Assembly: GCA_027422505.1 (NCBI GenBank)
Contig: JAPQWV010000018.1
Coordinates: 13,968,001-14,032,000, forward strand
Source of the DNA: Craterostigma plantagineum
Taxonomy: Eukaryota; Streptophyta; Magnoliopsida; Lamiales; Linderniaceae
Reading direction: 5' to 3'
DNA length: 64,000 bases
Below, one piece after another: positions 10,930-22,250 of this stretch. Both the position numbers and the translations under genes were made by a program. Within the stretch, counting starts at the first letter, position 1; each line of letters opens with the position of its first letter. The notes under the pieces were generated by a model, which worked only from the letters and a program-made list of their open reading frames with translations, had not been told where the DNA came from and did no database searches.

Positions 10930-12559
10930 CTAAACGCTATCAGACTCGCTATCAGACGAAGTGCGTTTCTTCAGTTTCTTCCCAAGCTTGGACAGCTTGT
11001 GAAGGATTTCACTGTTCTGGTGCTTGAGCTTGCCAACCTTCTTGAAGATGGCAGCGATATCAGTGCGGATTTCTGTGATCACATCATCATCTTGATCTTC
11101 TTCAGCAGGTTCTTCATCACTCTCAGTCAGTTCAACAACCTTGACCTTGCCCTTACCAACGGACTTCTTTTTCAGAGAGCTCATGATTTCCTTCTTATTC
11201 TGGGCATTGAACCAACCAGCCTGCTTCTCATAGTAGATCCCCATGCGTTTGAGGGTCTCGAGGTCGACTGCGTGCTGTGAAGTGTTCTCCCAGCTAGGTG
11301 GCAGATGAACTCCTTCGAGTTCGAACAGGTGGGACAGAATCATCCCATAGGGAAGCAGCTTCTCAGGGCTTTCAAGGCATAGATCATATACTTCATCAGA
11401 GCAGAGGCTAGATTGAACTTTCTGTTCTTAGCGAAGGTGCTCATAGCATTCATATTGGTGGAATGTCCGCCGCAACCAATCTTAGCGCTCCATAGGGTCA
11501 TGTTCAGAACTTTGTGAAGAATATAGTGATCTATCCCCAGTTTCTTAAGAGCTACCCCTTCAGCAAACTTAGGTCTCCTATTACTGTTCCACAGGGCTCT
11601 AGTGCACTCAGATAGACTGAACTCATCAGACTCACACCACTCACCCTTACTGAAGTGCCATATCCCAGTGTTACTCACCCCAAGCATCTCATTAAGCTTC
11701 TCGCAATTCCACTCGATTTTCTTACCCAGAACATAGGAGGTTATCACAATGTCAGAATATGTCTCTTCATAGTCTAGGTTGGAATAGAAGAGCTTCACAG
11801 CTTCAGGGTAGTCGGTCCTATTGATACTAAGAAATTTCTCCCACCCAAATCTAACTAACCACGTAAACGCAGTACATGAAGGAATCTCATCAAACAGGAT
11901 TCCACAGCCCCTAGCGATATCCCGATTCAGCAGATTCTGGAAGTTATCTTCAGCAGTGGGATCTAGAAATTTTACCTCGAAGGGGATCTCATCGGGCTTG
12001 TTGACGTCAAAGGTTGCTTTAGAGATATCTGCCTCTGTCTCATCTTCACTGGAATGTCCTTCCTTAGAGACTGAAGGTTCCTTAGGTGGGGTGTTCTGCT
12101 TAGGTGGACTAGGATACGAGCAAGAGATGGTTGAGGAGTTGGTTCACGAACTGGTAATGGTGCTCGAGAAGGTTCACGAGTAGGGCATGCTGGAGAGCGT
12201 TCACGAGCAGGACGTGCTGGAGAGGGTTCACGAGCAGGACGTGCTGGGGAGGGTTCACGAGCAGGAGGTGACTGCGGAGTAGACTCACGAACTTGAGAGG
12301 CATGGGGAGTGGTTTCACGAACAGGGGTGTGATCAGGAGAGAGTGAAGGCTTAGGAGAAGGATCTTTGTGAACGATTTTGGCTTTCTTGGATGATTTTGA
12401 GGACTTTAAGGGTTTTGCTGAGGGCTTATTTTTCGATCGGGTGGTTCTTGAAGGAGGCGATGAAGTGGGGGATGGTGATTCCTTTGGTGGTGGTTCTTTT
12501 CGCTTCTTCCCAGCATTTGAGACTGCGTTGACTTGCTTAGATCCGACCGTTCTCACCAT
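10930..12559 (-). pseudogene. Extra 3' ORF of copia element A (accessory ORF, transposon-associated domain)
   Basis: This lies after RNase H and before the polypurine tract, the place where some Sireviruses carry an env-like ORF. It starts at 12559 (MVRTVGSKQVNAVSNAGKK). The first 140 residues are basic and Pro/Ser-rich, with repeated PAREPSPARP units. After a frameshift near 12110 the frame continues to a folded-looking domain with FGWEKFLSIN, EAVKLFYSNLDYEE, SYVLGKKIEWNCEKLNEM and LASALMKYMIYAL. A second frameshift near 11340 leads to LPYGMILSHLFELEGV and a Lys/Asp/Glu-rich, coiled-coil-like tail. The central part resembles what Pfam calls 'putative plant transposon protein' (recalled, not searched). 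No signal peptide or membrane segment is seen, so an envelope role is unlikely. Element G has a homologue at 36272-37374. Function unknown. Confidence 0.8.
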
Positions 12560-12826
12560 TGTTTTAGGGTTTTCAGAGAGAAGAATGAAGGGTAGAAGAT
12601 GAAGTAATTGAGAGAGAGAGAGATAGATAGATATAGACGGTTGATGGGATATGATGATTTAAAATTCGAAAGAATTCGTGTGAGAGATGAAAAGATTTTG
12701 GCTCTTAAATCGAGAACTTATTTTGAAAATAATTTAGGGAATCAGAGACTTTATTTCCTAATTTGAGATTTCCAGCGAAGGATATCGTCTATATAAGGAT
12801 GTGAGATTATAGGCTGAAGGAGGGGA

Positions 12827-15561
12827 TCATCTTTCCTTAATTAGCTCTAAGATTCCTAAACGCTGACGGATATCACAGAATCTACTTTCTATGAGAAGTT
12901 TAGTAAAGATATCAGCCAATTGATCTGTGGTACCCACAAAATCAATGCTAATATTTCCTTTTTGAACATGATCTCGAACAAAATGGTGCTTTATTTCTAT
13001 GTGCTTAGTTCGAGAGTGATGTACGGGATTCTTAGTGATACTAATAGCAATGGTACTATCACAGAGAACAGGGATCGCATCATAACTCAGACAGTAATAA
13101 CTTAGTGTTTGTCTTAACCATAACAGTTGTTGACAACAGTTTCCTAGAGCCATATACTCAGCTTCGGTTGTGGACAGGGCGACCGCATTCTGTTTCTTAC
13201 TAGACCAAGTTACAAGGGAATTACCAAGTAATTGGCAAGTTCCACTGGTATTTTGTCTATCATCCCTACAACCCGCATAGTCAGCATCAGAGTACCCTAC
13301 TAAAGGTAATTCTTCGCTAGTTCCATACCATAAGCCTAAATTCATGGTTCCCTTAAGGTATCTAAGTATACGTTTAACAGTAGTCAAGTGAGATTCCTTA
13401 GGGTTCGATTGATATCTAGAGCACATACCAACAGCAAACATGATATCTGGCCTACTTGCAGTGAGATAAAGTAGACTACCTATAATAGCACGATACTTAG
13501 TTTGATCTACTTGTGTACCTGATTCGTCACTGTCAATCTTAGCTGTTTGGTGCATAGGAGTGGGCAGTACCTTAGAATCAGCCATTCCGAACTTTTGTAA
13601 CAACTCCTTGGTTTATTTGGTCTGGGAAATGAAGGTTCCATTGCGCTGTTGCTTGATTTGGAGACCCAAGAAGTAATTTAGCTCGCCCATGAGACTCATT
13701 TCAAATTTTAGCTGCATAGACTTAGAAAACTCTTCGCAGAGAAGGTTATTGGTACTTCCAAAAATGATATCATCAACATATATTTGTACCAGTAACATGT
13801 GATCACGATCATGCTTGATAAATTGTGTGTTATCAATAGTTCCAGTAGTAAATCCCATATCTATCAGAAATTTACTAAGTCTCTCGTACCATGCCCTGGG
13901 TGTTTGTTTTAAACCATATAGAGCCTTATTTAATTTGAAAACATGGTCTGGAAATTCCTCATTAAAAAATCCAGGGGGTTGTTCGACGTAAACTTCTTCA
14001 TTTACAAATCCATTTAAGAAAGCGTTTTTTACGTCCATTTGAAATAACTTGAATCTTTTAAAACATGCATAGGCAAGTAGTATACGGATGGATTCAAGCC
14101 TAGCTACGGGGGCAAAAGTTTCCTCATAATCTATACCTTCTTCTTGGGAATAACCTTTTGCGACTAACCTTGCTTTGTTGCGGATAACCTCACCATTTTC
14201 ATCGAGCTTGTTGCGGAAGACCCACTTGGTACCAATGACAGATTTGTCATGAGGTCGTTCCACAAGTGTCGACACATGGCTCTTATCAAACTGAGCTAGT
14301 TCTTCCTGCATGGCAGATACCCATGAGTTTTCAGTGAGTGCTTCATTTACTGACTTGGGTTCCACCAAGGATAGTAGCGCATTTGGGGAATCCTCTGAAT
14401 ATTGGTTTCGTGTAGTGGCTCTTGTTTTGATCCCGGAGGTGATATTCCCAATGACTTGATCAGTGGGATGGCTGGATGCGTGCTTGAACCTTCTTTGAGG
14501 TGGAATTTCAATGTGTTCTGGTTCAGCAGTGGGATCACCATCTTTATCCTGAGGAGACTCATCAGTTGGCACTTGTGGTATCTGTGAATCTGCAAGGGAC
14601 ATTTCTAAACATTCCTCATTAGTAGCACCTGATGTTATAAACTCATCAAAGGTTACATGCATAGACTCCTGTACAGTCTCTTTTCTTTTGTTAAATACAC
14701 TGTATGCCTTAGAATGGAGACTATATCCTAAGAATATGCCTTCATCCACCTTTGAGTCGAATTTCCCTCTTTTATCCCTATCATTCAAGATAAAACATTT
14801 GCAACCAAAAACACGAAAGTATCATATGTTGGGTGTTCTACCATTCCAAAGTTCATAGGGAGTCTTTTTCAGAATGGGCCTAAGAAAAACACGGTTTGAA
14901 ACATAACTAGCTGTGCTAACAGCTTCTGCCCAAAATTTGTTAGGGAGATCATACTCATGTAACATTGTTCTTGCCATTTCCTGTAGTACTCGATTCTTTC
15001 TCTCAACTACACCGTTTCGCTGAGGAGTAATGGGAGCTGAAAAATTATGTGTATAACCATGCTGATCACAGAAAGATGCGAATGAACCACTATCAAATTC
15101 CAATCCATTGTCACTACGAATTTTGCATAGAGTGGTATCCTGCTCATTTTCTAATTTCTTTACTAGTGATATGAAATTTTCTAGAGCCTCACTCTTATGC
15201 GCAAGAAATATCACCCATGAGTACCTAGAGTAGTCAACTACAATCACAAATGCATATTTCTTACCTCGTAAAGACATGGTTTGAACGTGACCAAAAAGGT
15301 CAAGATGAAGTAGCTCTAGAGGTCTAGATGTAGAGATAGTGTTCTTACTCTTAAAAGATGATTTGGTCTGTTTACCCATTTACATGCCTGACATGTTCTG
15401 TCCTTTGAGAACTTACCAATCGGAACTCCGCGCACTAAGTCTTTGTCAGTGATATGGGATATCAGTTCCATGTTGGCATGACCAAGACGATTTCCCAGAT
15501 GTCGTAGTGGGACTATAGGGTCCAATCGCGACGATTTCCCAGATGTCGTAGTCAACAGCAA
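12827..15561 (-). pseudogene. Copia element A pol: pre-integrase, integrase, reverse transcriptase, RNase H
   Basis: Reading leftward, the pre-integrase zinc region has RLGHANMELISH and a CxxC (15316-15561). Integrase follows (14822-15379) with the acidic triad in HLDLFGH, RSDNGLEF and GVVERKNR. Reverse transcriptase (13613-14788) has [41 protein letters not shown] and the catalytic YVDD in [11 protein letters not shown]. RNase H (12827-13603) has GYSDADYAG, STTEAEYMALG and CDSTIAISI. Two single stops are visible, one between integrase and RT near 14820 and one between RT and RNase H near 13610. There is also a frameshift near 15375. No protease DSG motif is left. Otherwise the coding is well preserved, so loss of function looks fairly recent. 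Confidence 0.93.
15486..15552. repeat. Two direct 23-bp copies at the gag deletion junction
   Basis: The same 23 bases (starting GACGATTTCCCAGATG) occur at 15486-15508 and 15530-15552, 44 bp apart. They lie exactly where the gag start is joined to the pre-integrase region. The duplication marks the scar of an internal deletion of about 2 kb. Confidence 0.9.
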
Positions 15562-15673
15562 TTAAGAACTCTTTCATTCTGTTCTTCCAGATAGCGTAGT
15601 TGGTACCATCGAACAGTGGAGGCCTGGTATGAGACTGACCTTCTGCAAACACATCAAAACTCAAAGAAGCCAT
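15553..15673 (-). pseudogene. Gag start of copia element A (remnant)
   Basis: Only about the first 50 residues of gag survive, starting MASLSFDVFAEGQSHTRPPL and continuing with FDGTNYAIWKNRMKEFL. This is the typical Sirevirus/copia gag opening (F-x-G-x-N-Y-x-x-W). It then runs into the duplicated 23-bp scar. The equivalent gag of element G is about 375 residues, so most of the capsid, the CCHC knuckle and all of the protease are gone. Confidence 0.85.
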
Positions 15674-15720
15674 TAGATCGTTTACTCAGGCTTGTTAAGC
15701 CCGTCGTATGAGTAACCTCG

Positions 15721-15731
15721 CTCTGATACCA
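15721..15731 (-). promoter_or_regulatory. Primer-binding site of copia element A
   Basis: The plus strand reads CTCTGATACCA, so the element strand reads TGGTATCAGAG. This is complementary to the 3' end of initiator tRNA-Met. It lies two bases inside the 5' LTR, as usual for copia elements. Confidence 0.93.
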
Positions 15732-15733
15732 AT

Positions 15734-17356
15734 TGAAGTAAAATATGTGCCTAAGAGGGGGGGGGGGTGAATTAGGCAATTAAAAACTTTTTGCTTCTTT
15801 TATCCAATGTGTCTTTTAAAACAGAGCAACAGAATCAAGATGTTATGATGGTTATTCCCTTAACTGTTGGTCGCGTGAATCATCGTGAGTGCAAGTGAAC
15901 AGAAAAGTAAATAACACCTGGATTTATAGAGGTTATATCCCCAAGTGGGGTTTAGGCCTCTCCTTGAGGTTTGCTCCTCAACAGTTTGATCAATTCACTA
16001 TGTTACCGTAGCTGGTTACAGACGTGATCGATCGCCCTTACACAACCAAGACCAAGATGAACACTAGTCCGCAGCTAGGGTACCTAACGCCGAGTTTCGT
16101 TCCACGTCGTTTCCTGAGAATCCCTATTATCCGACTGGAAACACCTCGCTCCCGAAGGTCAGCTGGATCTCAAATCCTTCCTTCACGAAAGGCACGCTTC
16201 ACTCTTGTCTCCTTGTGAGGCTCACTCACACTCAGATTGGGATGGTAGTTTTTCTAGCTTAGGGTGCACTCAACAATCGCAAAATGAAAGCACAAAGGCA
16301 CAAAACAAAGAGTAAAAATTTGCAAATCAAACGCTTTTATTCAAATATCTGTTCTTGCTATCTCGTGTATGTTCGTTCGTTTTTTTACACCCGATGTAGA
16401 AGTGTTGACTTATATAATCCTGTTAGTATCACACACTTCATATGGAATGTCAATCGCAATCACCAGTTCAGCACATCATTCCATTATCATGCCAAATTAA
16501 GCTCTAAGCATCACAACGGTCATATTCATTAATTTGCATGAAACCTTACTCTAAATACCTTTTCCTTACCATATAGGCAGATCTTATCCATATTAGCACT
16601 GTGGTACTTACGAAGATACCATAAATGGTTCCAATCAGTATCTTATCAATTATGCAGCACATAAATCACGAATTTCCATACAAATAAATACCATATTCGC
16701 ACAGGGATAGAATTCGTTTGACTTTAACATTTTAGATGCAATTGCTAATGATATCTGCATGATTTCTTCCTAAAGATAGACATGTTCCAGTGGATGACGT
16801 GTTTTCCATGTATAGCATATATCCTTTCCACGTATAGCACTAGTGCGATAACTTAAACAGATAAGCACGAATTAAATACTTCCGTATCATATAATTCCTA
16901 TTTCAGCATTTCTTAAAAATGGATAACATTCATGCAATTATATCCTTAGTATATAATATCCATAATTAGCACATTCAAGGATATAGAAGATCTCATTCCA
17001 TATATATAGACAGATTCCAGCAGTAATATCATTACCATGTATATCATATTTACCCTTTGTCAAATTAATGCATAATCCTTACTCTAATTTGCATAGCACA
17101 TCACATCAAGCATTAATCACGTTATTTTCCAAAAAGATCAAAGTTACTTATCATTCGATTTACTCATACTTTCCAAAATTACGTAACAATGATATCATGA
17201 CGGTGGAATCAATAATCACAGTGGTATCACATAAGTCATGTTGCAATGGAATCACAGTGTCAAGATGCAATTCACTCAATTTGTAGTGCTTATCTCATCT
17301 TAAGTACATGGAATCATCAAAAGCTCAAATACAGTGTACGACCAAAAAGGTCAACA
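15734..17356 (-). repeat. 5' LTR of copia element A (1623 bp)
   Basis: It begins TGAAGTAAAATATG and ends GGTCAACA on the plus strand. It matches 8849-10676 apart from scattered substitutions and the extra hairpin segment in the other copy. It has an 11-G run at 15757-15767. On the element strand the promoter would lie here, but no unambiguous TATA box was assigned. Confidence 0.92.
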
Positions 17357-19221
17357 ATTTCGAAGGTGCTTGCTAATCGCCTCAAACGCCATCTACCGTC
17401 ACTTGTTCACCCCTCCCAAACGGCTTTCATCCCAGGACGGCGAATTACAGATAATCTTCTTCTCGCCCAGGAGATTTGTCATGGCTATAAGAACTCCCAC
17501 CCCCCGCCTCGAGCTCTTTTGAAAGTCGACCTAGCAAAGGCGTACGATAAAGTTGAGTGGTCATTTATTCTTGCGGCATTGGGAGCTATGAATTTCCATC
17601 CCACCTTCGTTCATTGGATTCGATGCTGTCTCACCTCCACCTTTTTTCCCTCAACATTAATGGTAGCATGGAGGGCTTCTTTGCGAGTAAACGCGGGTTC
17701 CAATTGCGCCTTACCTTTTTACGATTGTCATGGAGGTCTTTTATGGTATTCTTCACTCCTGTATATCTAGCTCTGTGGGGTTCAGATATCACTGGCGATG
17801 TGAAACCTCATCCCTGGTCCTTCTCTCATTTGCTGATGATATTCTCCTCTTTTGCCATGCTGACGCTGCTTCGATCACCGTATTGCGTGATGCCCTTACG
17901 CGCTTTGGCCGCATGTCTGGGCTTCGAGCCAACCCGTCTAGAGTGAGATGATTTTATCAAAGCGAGCGAGTCTCTTGCACCATTGCTCCAGTCGATCATG
18001 GGTTTCCACCTCGGCCAACTACCGGATCGTTATTTGGGGCTGCCACTCATTACTATGAGACTCACATTGCAAGACTGTCATCCGCTGTTGACTGTGGTCG
18101 ACAGACGCTTGGGCTCCTGGCTGAACCGATCGTTGTCCTATGCCGGCCGTGTTCAGCTTATTCGTTCGGTCTTGTCTGCAATTCACATCTACTGGTCTGG
18201 GGCCTTCTTTCTCCCCAAGGGCGTGATCAAGGAATTGGAGGCGAAGATGCGGCGCTTCTTGTCGGACTCTTCGGCGGCCAAAGTCGCGTGGGTTGATGTT
18301 TGTCGCCCTCGTGCTGAAGGGGGATTAGGCATTCGCTCGATCGAGACTGACAACCGGGCGTTAATGCTTAAACAATTGTGGAGTATTTTTCCGTTACAAC
18401 CTCATGGAGCTGGCGCAAGCTCTTAAAGCTCCGGCCTCTTTTACGTTCTCTTACTTGATTAAAGATTGGCGATGGAGCTTCGATTTGGCTTTGGTTTGAC
18501 CCTTGGATGACGGCTACCGCCCTGATCGAGCGTTATCCCCGGGCCCTATAGCTTTGGGGTTGCCCTCGGATTCTATGCTAGCCACGGTGATCTCTCATGT
18601 GGGTTGGAGCTGGCCTTCCCCTTCACGGTCGACTACGGAGTTCCTTGCTTTTGGCCCCTCTCTCCCGCCATGCAACCCTTTTTCCCGCGACACCATCATC
18701 TGGACCGGTTCGAGCGATGGCCAATTTTCTACGGCTTCAGCGAGGGATGCGCTACGCCCTCACCATGATCGTGTTGTATGGGCTGCCCTTTTTGGTGGGG
18801 CTTTGCACATTCCTCGTCATGAGTTCATCCTTTGGCAGGCCATACGTGATCGGCTCTCCACCAGAGATAAGGCTTGGATGGCTCATCGAGCTAACTCCTC
18901 CTTCTGCAACCTCTGCGATTCGGAGTTGATTGAGTATGTGAACCATCTTTTCTTTGACTGTCCATTCTCGAGACGTTGATTAATCCTCCTTCAACGGAAG
19001 ACCCGATGGAGTTGGCCATTTCGTGAATGGCATCGTGGTATATCTTGGGCTTCTATTCAATGGCGTGGGAGTCACCTTTCCAACCTGGCATCGCGACCCT
19101 GCTTGCCTCACTGGTTTATCATATCTGGTTGGAGCGGAATCAACTATGGCGGGATAATCGGTTTGGCACACCTGAGCGGCTGGTTGAAGAGATGGTTAGC
19201 CTTGCATGCCTACGCCTATAG
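17357..19221 (+). pseudogene. LINE ORF2, 3' part: reverse transcriptase and zf-RVT tail
   Basis: This resumes the reverse transcriptase exactly after the copia insertion, with ISKVLANRLKRHLPSLVHPS, AFIPGRRITDNLLLAQE and LLKVDLAKAYDKVEW (the first catalytic Asp). The catalytic FADD block is at 17829-17840. A third region (17983-18426) has YLGLPLITMRLT and WLNRSLSYAGRVQLI. The zf-RVT domain (18503-18979) ends with FCNLCDSELIEYVNHLFFDC. A short Trp/Glu-rich tail (YHIWLERNQLWRD) lies near 19110-19140. Frames shift near 17690, 17950, 18430 and 18980, so the protein cannot be made whole. Confidence 0.9.
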
Positions 19222-19357
19222 ACTATACATCCACGATTCGCTTTTCAGCTTTTAGCTTTACGTAGCGTTTGGCGTATAGCTTGGTGATTTTTTTCTTGTG
19301 CCTTAGCATTTGTATGCTTTTTATATTAGTATTAATAAAAGGAATATTCCAAAAAAA

Positions 19358-19374
19358 AACTAATGTTTCTCAAT
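19358..19374. repeat. LINE target-site duplication, right copy
   Basis: Exact copy of 5173-5189, placed directly after the poly(A) tail of the LINE. Confidence 0.92.
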
Positions 19375-19861
19375 GAAATGGGACTCGGTCTTCCTTATAT
19401 TCACAATGTTCATTTAATCATATTATAAGCTACATAATTTGAAAAGGATGCTAACGAATTTGTGTGAAATAAAATAATATATCCCAAACATTTTGTCAAT
19501 GTAATAGGTCCCCGTGTCTGCTTAACCAAAACACCTTATTTGTTTTCTCTTTCGTTGTCGTCTTATGTTCGTGTCATTTTCGTTTATTTCATATTTAAAT
19601 CCTACTTATGTTGTACGTGGTAGGTTCGTTATTGACCATCTTCTCCCCATTTTCTCTACGCATGAATATTGACTTGCGTTATTTGTTTTTAAATATAAAC
19701 AACATATTGCAATTTAAAAGAAGAAAATAAGCGTTGAAAATATACGGAGACAGCAGCCTCGGAATTGTCATCAATCTATGATTATTTCGAGCTTATTAGC
19801 TCTTAAAATTGCTCTAATGTTCCCTCTTGGGCAGTTCATGACAACGATTAAGTACAACCTC
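19375..19861. other. AT-rich spacer without a recognised feature
   Basis: Pre-insertion flank of the LINE. It has no ORF above 60 residues with a recognisable domain, no terminal repeats and no RNA gene. Confidence 0.5.
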
Positions 19862-20055
19862 TTTTTTGAGTTAAACATATTAGATTATCATTACAATAAC
19901 TTCAATAGTAACTATTATTTTGGCCGTGGAATGCACCGTATTAACTATATAATTATTTTTTGAGTTAAACATATTAGATTATCATTACAATAACTTCAAT
20001 AGTAACTATTATTTTGGCCATGGAATGCACGGTATTAACTATATAATTATTATAT
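19862..20055. repeat. 94-bp tandem duplication
   Basis: A unit starting TTTTTTGAGTTAAACATATT occurs twice with a 94-base offset, ending TTAACTATATAATTATT in both. Only about two substitutions separate the copies (GGCCGTGG against GGCCATGG, and CACCG against CACGG). Confidence 0.93.
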
Positions 20056-20838
20056 GTTAATAAATTATTAAATTTATGTTTTTTTGGTAAAAAGGATATT
20101 TTATTACCAAAGACCGAGGCCCAGTTACAATAACCCACAGCCCACCTAAGAAACCCACATCACAGAGTACACAACCATGCCCCAATTAATCTCCACACCC
20201 TCAATCGCACAAACACAGCAAACCCTAATCAGCTACTCCACCTAAGCCTTTGAAGCTCATCTTCACCCCTCTTCGTCATCTTCTTGAACCGCATCGCTCT
20301 CACCTGGAGGCGGAAGCTCGTTTTGATGGCCGCTGCAAGCTCCAAGGTGGATCTCCCCCCAGCATCATGGATCCGCAGGTTCCGCTCCTGCCACAAATGG
20401 TACGTAATAGCTGCTTGACCCGCAAGATTTACCTTTGCAAGCACATTCTTACATTTCCCCATCGCAACAAGATCTTTCTTCCATCTTTCATAAGCATCCG
20501 AACTTTTCATCCCAATCCAGTTGCTTACCTCGTTTTTAACATCTTTGCTATAGGGACAGTCAAAGAAGAGGTGGCTCATAGTCTCATCGTCCCAATAGCA
20601 CAGGGCACATCGCCGATCAGGGACCATCATACCCCAGTTGAGAAGTCGATCCCGGGTAAGTAGTTTCTTGTGCATGATAACCCAAAGGATAAAGCTGTGT
20701 TTGGGTAGATTCCATCTATTCCAAACCGCTTTTGCCTCAACAAAACCATCCCTAGTCCCCTTAAGCCATGTGTATCCCGATTTGATAGTGGGTAACTATA
20801 TCTAATTATTATATGTAATAAAATTATTAAATTTATGT
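20037..20838 (-). mobile_element. 5'-truncated LINE tail with long flanking direct repeats
   Basis: A minus-strand LINE 3' end (coding 20229-20675) is bracketed by near-identical flanks of about 45 bp. These read AACTATATAATTATTATATG...AAATTTATGTTT on the left (20037-20082) and AACTATATCTAATTATTATA...AAATTTATGTTT on the right (about 20793-20838). The left flank is followed by a short T run, which is the element's poly(A) on its own strand. The flanks are unusually long for a LINE target duplication, so a duplication of host DNA is an alternative. Confidence 0.65.
20229..20675 (-). pseudogene. LINE zf-RVT C-terminal fragment
   Basis: The 148-residue frame has MHKKLLTRDRLLNWG, CALCYWDDETMSHLFFDC and YHLWQERNLRIH. 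These are the cysteine/histidine zf-RVT motif and the basic tail found at the end of plant non-LTR reverse transcriptases. It ends with a normal stop. No reverse-transcriptase core lies upstream, so the copy is 5' truncated. It resembles, but is not the same family as, the tail of the large LINE at 18.5-19.2 kb. Confidence 0.85.
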
Positions 20839-22250
20839 TTGATAGTAGGTATTGGGTAGTTATTATGAAATTTGACATGTGATAGCGGAAGTTTTGGGGG
20901 GTTTTTATATTTAATTTATTTTTAAATTTAAGGAACACGTGGCAACATATGAGAACACTTACATTTCATATATATATATATATTATATATATATATATAT
21001 CCCATCTTTCATCCTCATCACATTAGAGAATTTGAATATTTAAATTTCTATCACCTTTCAAGTTTTCAACTGATTCAAATGCTAAATAAGAGAATAGAAA
21101 GCCCAATAGATAAATTGGATCCATTTCTACAAAGTATCTAATGCAAGGATGTCACAGTCTATTAGACGAAGTACCTTATTTGATTTATATACAGTATAAA
21201 CTCTATAAATTAATACAATTGGGACCGGCCAAATTTATTAATTAAAAGAGTTATTAATTAATCGATAATTAATAACTATTAATTTATTGATAAATTAATA
21301 TTTTATTAATTTATAGTGTATATTACCTTTCAAACTTCTCCAACATCAAATAACTTTCAATCTCTTATGTCCTTAATGAACGTCAAATTAAGGATCAAAC
21401 CTTCAGTCTCCCAATTCTATCATAATCCGTATGGTGTTAATGTACATTTAAGTAACAAACCTTCAATCTCCCAAGTCTATCATAATCCGTATGGTGTTAA
21501 TGTACATTTAAGTAATATCAGTAAATATATCTTCTATATAATACACTAGAAAACAGACCCACAAACAACCCGTACAAACAATATGACACCAAAACAACGC
21601 CAGAATTTCTTAAAATGATAAGGACAATTAGAGACAATATGCAAGGGGGAATTGATTTCAACAAAAAAACAAATGACATTGAGTTATTTTTCAAGTAATC
21701 TTCGTTCGTGTAATATGAGAATATTTTTACATATGGAATTATTAATTTATAATTTATATGGGACTTACAGAAATTATCAAAAGTCTATTATATTATAATT
21801 TTAGAGAATTATTAATTTAGTACGTTATCCCCGAGTCGGGACCGGCCGAAAATATTATATTAAAGAGTTTGTAATGTATTAAGACTATCTATTCTCTTTT
21901 ATAAAGACTCCAACGATCGAGTTGGAATATTACATTGTGTAAAAGTAAGTGAGTTTTTTTTTTTGCAACATACTGCCGCTTAAAAAGGTGAATGACATTT
22001 AAATAATCTCATATAGTTAGTGACATATCTAAATCAAACCCAATGAACTTGGAATCACTTAACAATGTGGGATGGAGACGAATGGTTTGAATATATAAAA
22101 AAGTGTTTCCTAAAAATAATAAGTTGCATGAATCTATAATTATGGTATAATTATATGGTAAATCAAGTATGGTGTTTATTGTAGGGCAAATATGGTAAAT
22201 TTACTACTGAGTTACAATTATGTGTAGTTATAGATTGATTTAGACAACCA
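20839..22250. repeat. AT-rich repeat region with palindromes and a 60-bp duplication
   Basis: This has a TA-rich tract at 20970-21000. Stretches with 'ctataaattaata' and its complement are centred on 21200-21310. 'gggaccggcc' occurs at about 21220 and 21838. The latter resemble the two ends of a decayed AT-rich DNA transposon. A 60-bp unit (around 'cataatccgtatggtgttaa') is duplicated in tandem at 21395-21454 and 21455-21514. No convincing coding sequence. Confidence 0.55.

Larger units (their letters stand above)
8849..17356 (-). mobile_element. Copia element A: Sirevirus-like LTR retrotransposon nested in the LINE
   Basis: Two LTRs (8849-10676 and 15734-17356) enclose about 5.06 kb. The 5-bp flanks are ATTTT (8844-8848) and ATTTC (17357-17361), a duplication with one mismatch. 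Removing the element restores the LINE codon order across the junction. On the minus strand the order is 5' LTR, primer-binding site, short gag remnant, integrase, reverse transcriptase, RNase H, an extra 3' ORF, polypurine tract, 3' LTR. Motifs such as [18 protein letters not shown] and RLGHANMELISH point to the Sirevirus lineage. Most of gag, its zinc knuckle and the protease are deleted, so it could not move on its own. Confidence 0.93.
5190..19357 (+). mobile_element. L1-type plant LINE, full-length footprint, split by a copia insertion
   Basis: The 17-bp duplication flanks the element, which ends in a 9-A tail after ATTAATAAAAGGAATATTCC. Subtracting the nested copia element (8849-17356) leaves about 5.66 kb, a normal size for a plant L1. 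Order of parts: 5' leader, ORF1 with a DUF4283-like domain and a CCHC knuckle, apurinic endonuclease, reverse transcriptase with FADD, then a zf-RVT cysteine motif. The flanking duplication is perfect, yet both ORFs have several frameshifts and stops. The element is therefore dead. It must predate the copia element that sits inside it. Confidence 0.93.

Noticed and set aside
10930..12559. Envelope gene of an infectious retrovirus-like element
   Set aside because: The position fits, but there is no signal peptide, membrane anchor or glycoprotein-like cysteine pattern in this ORF or in its homologue at 36272-37374.
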